Made by a program: the position numbers and the translations under genes | Notes under the pieces: generated by a model | Seen by the model: the letters and a program-made list of their open reading frames with translations, nothing else | What the model was told of the DNA's origin: nothing | Databases searched by the model: none | Origin: an uncultured Clostridia bacterium | GTDB lineage: Bacteria > Bacillota > Clostridia > TANB77 > UBA1234 | Assembly: GCA_934149305.1 (NCBI GenBank) | Contig: CAKPEF010000029.1 | Location: 1 to 8,055 of the forward strand | Length of the DNA stretch: 8,055 nucleotides | Direction: 5' to 3' | Part shown: positions 6,378 to 8,055 of the stretch, one piece after another | Layout of the letters: every line of letters starts with the position of its first letter | Numbering within the stretch: position 1 is the stretch's first letter

Positions 6378-6407
6378 AGTCAGTCGAAGCTAGCCGACTG
6401 GCTTTTT
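6378..6407 (+). terminator. Intrinsic terminator or attenuator ahead of the recombinase operon
   Basis: AGTCAGTCG (6378-6386) pairs with CGACTGGCT (6395-6403) through nine pairs including one G-U. It has an 8-base loop and is followed by a run of five T, with a second T-run at 6415-6421. Because a promoter lies only about 30 bases upstream and the small ORF starts 42 bases downstream, it either ends a tiny RNA of about 50 nt or attenuates the small-ORF/recombinase unit. Confidence 0.75.
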
Positions 6408-6448
6408 CTATTGCCTTTTTTGAAATTTAATCAAGTGAGGGAATTTTT

Positions 6449-6634
6449 ATGTTATATGAAATCAAATTTGATAATACCAAAAATATCAAACTAAATGAAA
6501 ATATTTTTAATTGCAGTATAAAAATAGCAATATTAAACAAAACATTTGAAGTGGGACTTATTAAAGAGGAAAGATACCAAGAATTAAAACAAAATATTTT
6601 ACAAGAATATAATTTAAGCCATATAGGTATTTAA
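6449..6634 (+). CDS. Small SHOCT-like protein preceding the recombinase
   Basis: A 61-residue protein, ATG at 6449 with GAGGG (6437-6441) seven bases upstream. The second half, residues 27-54 (AILNKTFEVGLIKEERYQEL then KQNILQEY), is an L..GLI..E.Y..LK...L..Y helical hairpin like the SHOCT (short C-terminal) domain. Small proteins of this type are common just ahead of serine recombinases in Firmicute mobile elements. Their role is not established; helping or directing the recombinase is an inference. There is no membrane segment. It ends 67 bases before the recombinase start and sits behind the terminator/attenuator. Confidence 0.7.
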   Translation: MLYEIKFDNTKNIKLNENIFNCSIKIAILNKTFEVGLIKEERYQELKQNILQEYNLSHIGI

Positions 6635-6658
6635 AAATTTTATCTTTTGATGTATAAT
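6630..6658 (+). promoter_or_regulatory. Weak candidate promoter for the recombinase
   Basis: A perfect TATAAT (6653-6658) lies in the gap between the small ORF and the recombinase. A poor -35 (TTTAAA, 6630-6635) is 17 bases before it and overlaps the end of the small ORF. It would allow recombinase expression independent of the upstream attenuator. Confidence 0.3.
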
Positions 6659-6701
6659 ATGCACATAAAGATTCTCTAAACTTGAGAAAGAGAGGTTAAT
6701 T

Positions 6702-8055
6702 TTGAAAGTACAAGTTATAGAGAAGAAAAAAGGTCGAATTGATAGAACAACAGGAGAAATAATAAAAGGAAATTTAAGAGTATGTGCCTATGCAAGAGTA
6801 AGTACAGAAAAAGAAGAACAATTAAACAGTTATAATTCTCAACTAAAGTATTATGAAGAAAAAATAAAAAGCAATAGTGATTGGTTATATGTTGACATTT
6901 ACGCAGATGAAGGAATAACAGGAACATTAGACTATAAAAGGGATGGCTTTATGAAAATGATGCAAGATGCAATACAAAACAAATTCGATATGATAATTAC
7001 AAAATCAATATCAAGATTTGGAAGAAACACAGTCGATACCTTAAAATATGTAAGAGCATTAAAAGAAAAAGGAATTGCTATTTATTTTGAAGAAGAAAGA
7101 ATTAATACTTTAGAAATATCAGGAGAAATAATGCTAACAGTATTAAGTGCAATGGCACAACAGGAAAGCGAAAATATTTCTTCACATGTAAAATTAGGCT
7201 TGCAGATGAAACTAAAAAGAGGCGAATTAATTGGATATAACGGATGTTTAGGATATGTATATGATAAAGAATCAAAGCAAATATCAGTAAATTTTGAAGA
7301 GGCAGAAATAGTAAGATATATCTTTGAAAGATATTGTCAAGGAGTAGGTTGCACAACTATTGCAAAAGAATTAACAAGCATGAAATATACAACTCCAACA
7401 GGCAAAAAGAAATGGCACGAATCAACAATAAGAGGTATCTTAAAAAACGAAAAATACAAGGGAGATGTCTTACAAGGAAAGACATATACAACAGATCCAA
7501 TATCTCATAGAAGAGTAGTAAATATGGGAGAAGAAAATATGTATTATATGCAAGAACATCATGAGCCAATAATATCTGAAAGAATGTTTAATCAAGCACA
7601 AGAAATTTTACGAAAAAGAGGAGGAGTACGAGGCTCTGGAAGAAGAAAAGGTAACTTTAGTAGAAAATATCCTTTTAGTAGTAGACTATATTGTGGTTTT
7701 TGTGGTAGTTTATTAACAAGAAGAAATTGGAACTCTGGAACTAAAAATAGTATTACAGTTTGGCATTGTATGGAATTTGTAAAGCATGGAAAAGAAAATT
7801 GCCCACATTGTAAGGCTATAAAAGAAAGTATTATAGAGGAAGCATTTACACAAAGTTATAAACTACTATGTGACAGTAACAAAGAACTAATACAAACCTT
7901 CTTAAATGAAATGGAAGAGATAATACAAGGAGAAAGTAACGAGAGTTCTATTAAAGGACTAGAGGAACAAAAACAAATTTTAAAAGAAAAAATAGATAAA
8001 TTAATTGATTTAAACTTAAATGGAACAATATCAACAGAAACATTACAAGAAAAGA
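6702..8055 (+). CDS. Large serine recombinase (integrase), 3' end outside the window
   Basis: 451 codons are visible with no stop. Start is TTG 6702, with AGAGAGG at 6689-6695; there is no other start between it and the upstream stop at 6666. Residues about 26-155 are the resolvase-type catalytic domain: VCAYARVSTEKEEQ with Arg32 and nucleophile Ser34, and SISRFGRN with Arg105 and Arg108. Residues about 165-265 are the recombinase DNA-binding domain (GYVYD, TTIAKEL, ILKNEKYKGD). Residues 331-370 form a zinc ribbon (C331, C334, C356, C367, C370), and a Glu/Lys-rich, probably coiled-coil segment begins near 385. Large serine recombinases join attP and attB through a phosphoserine link, so this enzyme probably moves the island. 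Whether it targets the rlmD 3' end cannot be decided from this window. Confidence 0.95.
   Translation, partial: MKVQVIEKKKGRIDRTTGEIIKGNLRVCAYARVSTEKEEQLNSYNSQLKYYEEKIKSNSDWLYVDIYADEGITGTLDYKRDGFMKMMQDAIQNKFDMIITKSISRFGRNTVDTLKYVRALKEKGIAIYFEEERINTLEISGEIMLTVLSAMAQQESENISSHVKLGLQMKLKRGELIGYNGCLGYVYDKESKQISVNFEEAEIVRYIFERYCQGVGCTTIAKELTSMKYTTPTGKKKWHESTIRGILKNEKYKGDVLQGKTYTTDPISHRRVVNMGEENMYYMQEHHEPIISERMFNQAQEILRKRGGVRGSGRRKGNFSRKYPFSSRLYCGFCGSLLTRRNWNSGTKNSITVWHCMEFVKHGKENCPHCKAIKESIIEEAFTQSYKLLCDSNKELIQTFLNEMEEIIQGESNESSIKGLEEQKQILKEKIDKLIDLNLNGTISTETLQEK

Noticed and set aside
6291..6494. 67-residue open frame after the dyad array
   Set aside because: It would start at TTG without a ribosome binding site, reads straight through a promoter and terminator hairpin, and overlaps the better-supported SHOCT-like gene.
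6715..7569. Several - strand open frames rich in Leu and Phe
   Set aside because: They are shadows of the serine recombinase gene, which has clear catalytic motifs on the + strand.

Overview
The window is very AT-rich, with short spacers, GGAGG-type ribosome binding sites, TTG as well as ATG starts and TTGACA/TATAAT-like promoters. This suggests a low-GC Firmicute, most likely a clostridial or related gut lineage. All recognisable genes are on the + strand. The species cannot be fixed from the sequence.

Layout. (1) 1-104: the last codons of an rlmD/rumA-type 23S rRNA methyltransferase, probably the host chromosome edge. (2) 105-660: largely gene-free, holding a 119-bp imperfect palindrome and a weak promoter. 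(3) 674-2938: a tightly spaced run of a broken Nudix gene, an intact Nudix hydrolase, a UlaG-like metallo-beta-lactamase-fold hydrolase and an RBBP9/YdeN-like serine hydrolase. (4) 2990-5823: a separate unit with its own promoter and terminator, encoding a 681-residue protein and a 218-residue protein. The first has an N-terminal Hanks-type Ser/Thr kinase and a C-terminal domain resembling archaeal tRNA-guanine transglycosylase (TGT/DpdA-like), with a Cys3His zinc site. The second looks like a PD-(D/E)XK nuclease with an inserted winged helix. (5) 5824-6448: non-coding but highly structured, with three consecutive hairpins, eight 15-bp dyads spaced close to whole helical turns, and a strong promoter running into an intrinsic terminator about 50 nt later. 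(6) 6449-8055: a small SHOCT-like protein and a large serine recombinase cut off by the window end.

Interpretation (inference). A serine recombinase plus cargo genes beside an rlmD 3' end looks like a mobile genomic island. The best candidate for an undescribed system is the two-gene kinase/TGT-like plus nuclease operon at 3057-5764. Its parts (a signalling kinase, a base-exchange or nucleic-acid-binding fold and a nuclease) and its neighbourhood fit anti-phage defence or another DNA/tRNA surveillance role, but nothing here proves that. The upstream Nudix/MBL/hydrolase genes are a plausible second cargo operon of small-molecule hydrolases. The dyad array and the short promoter-terminator unit probably control the recombinase operon, replication or transfer of the element, or the defence operon.
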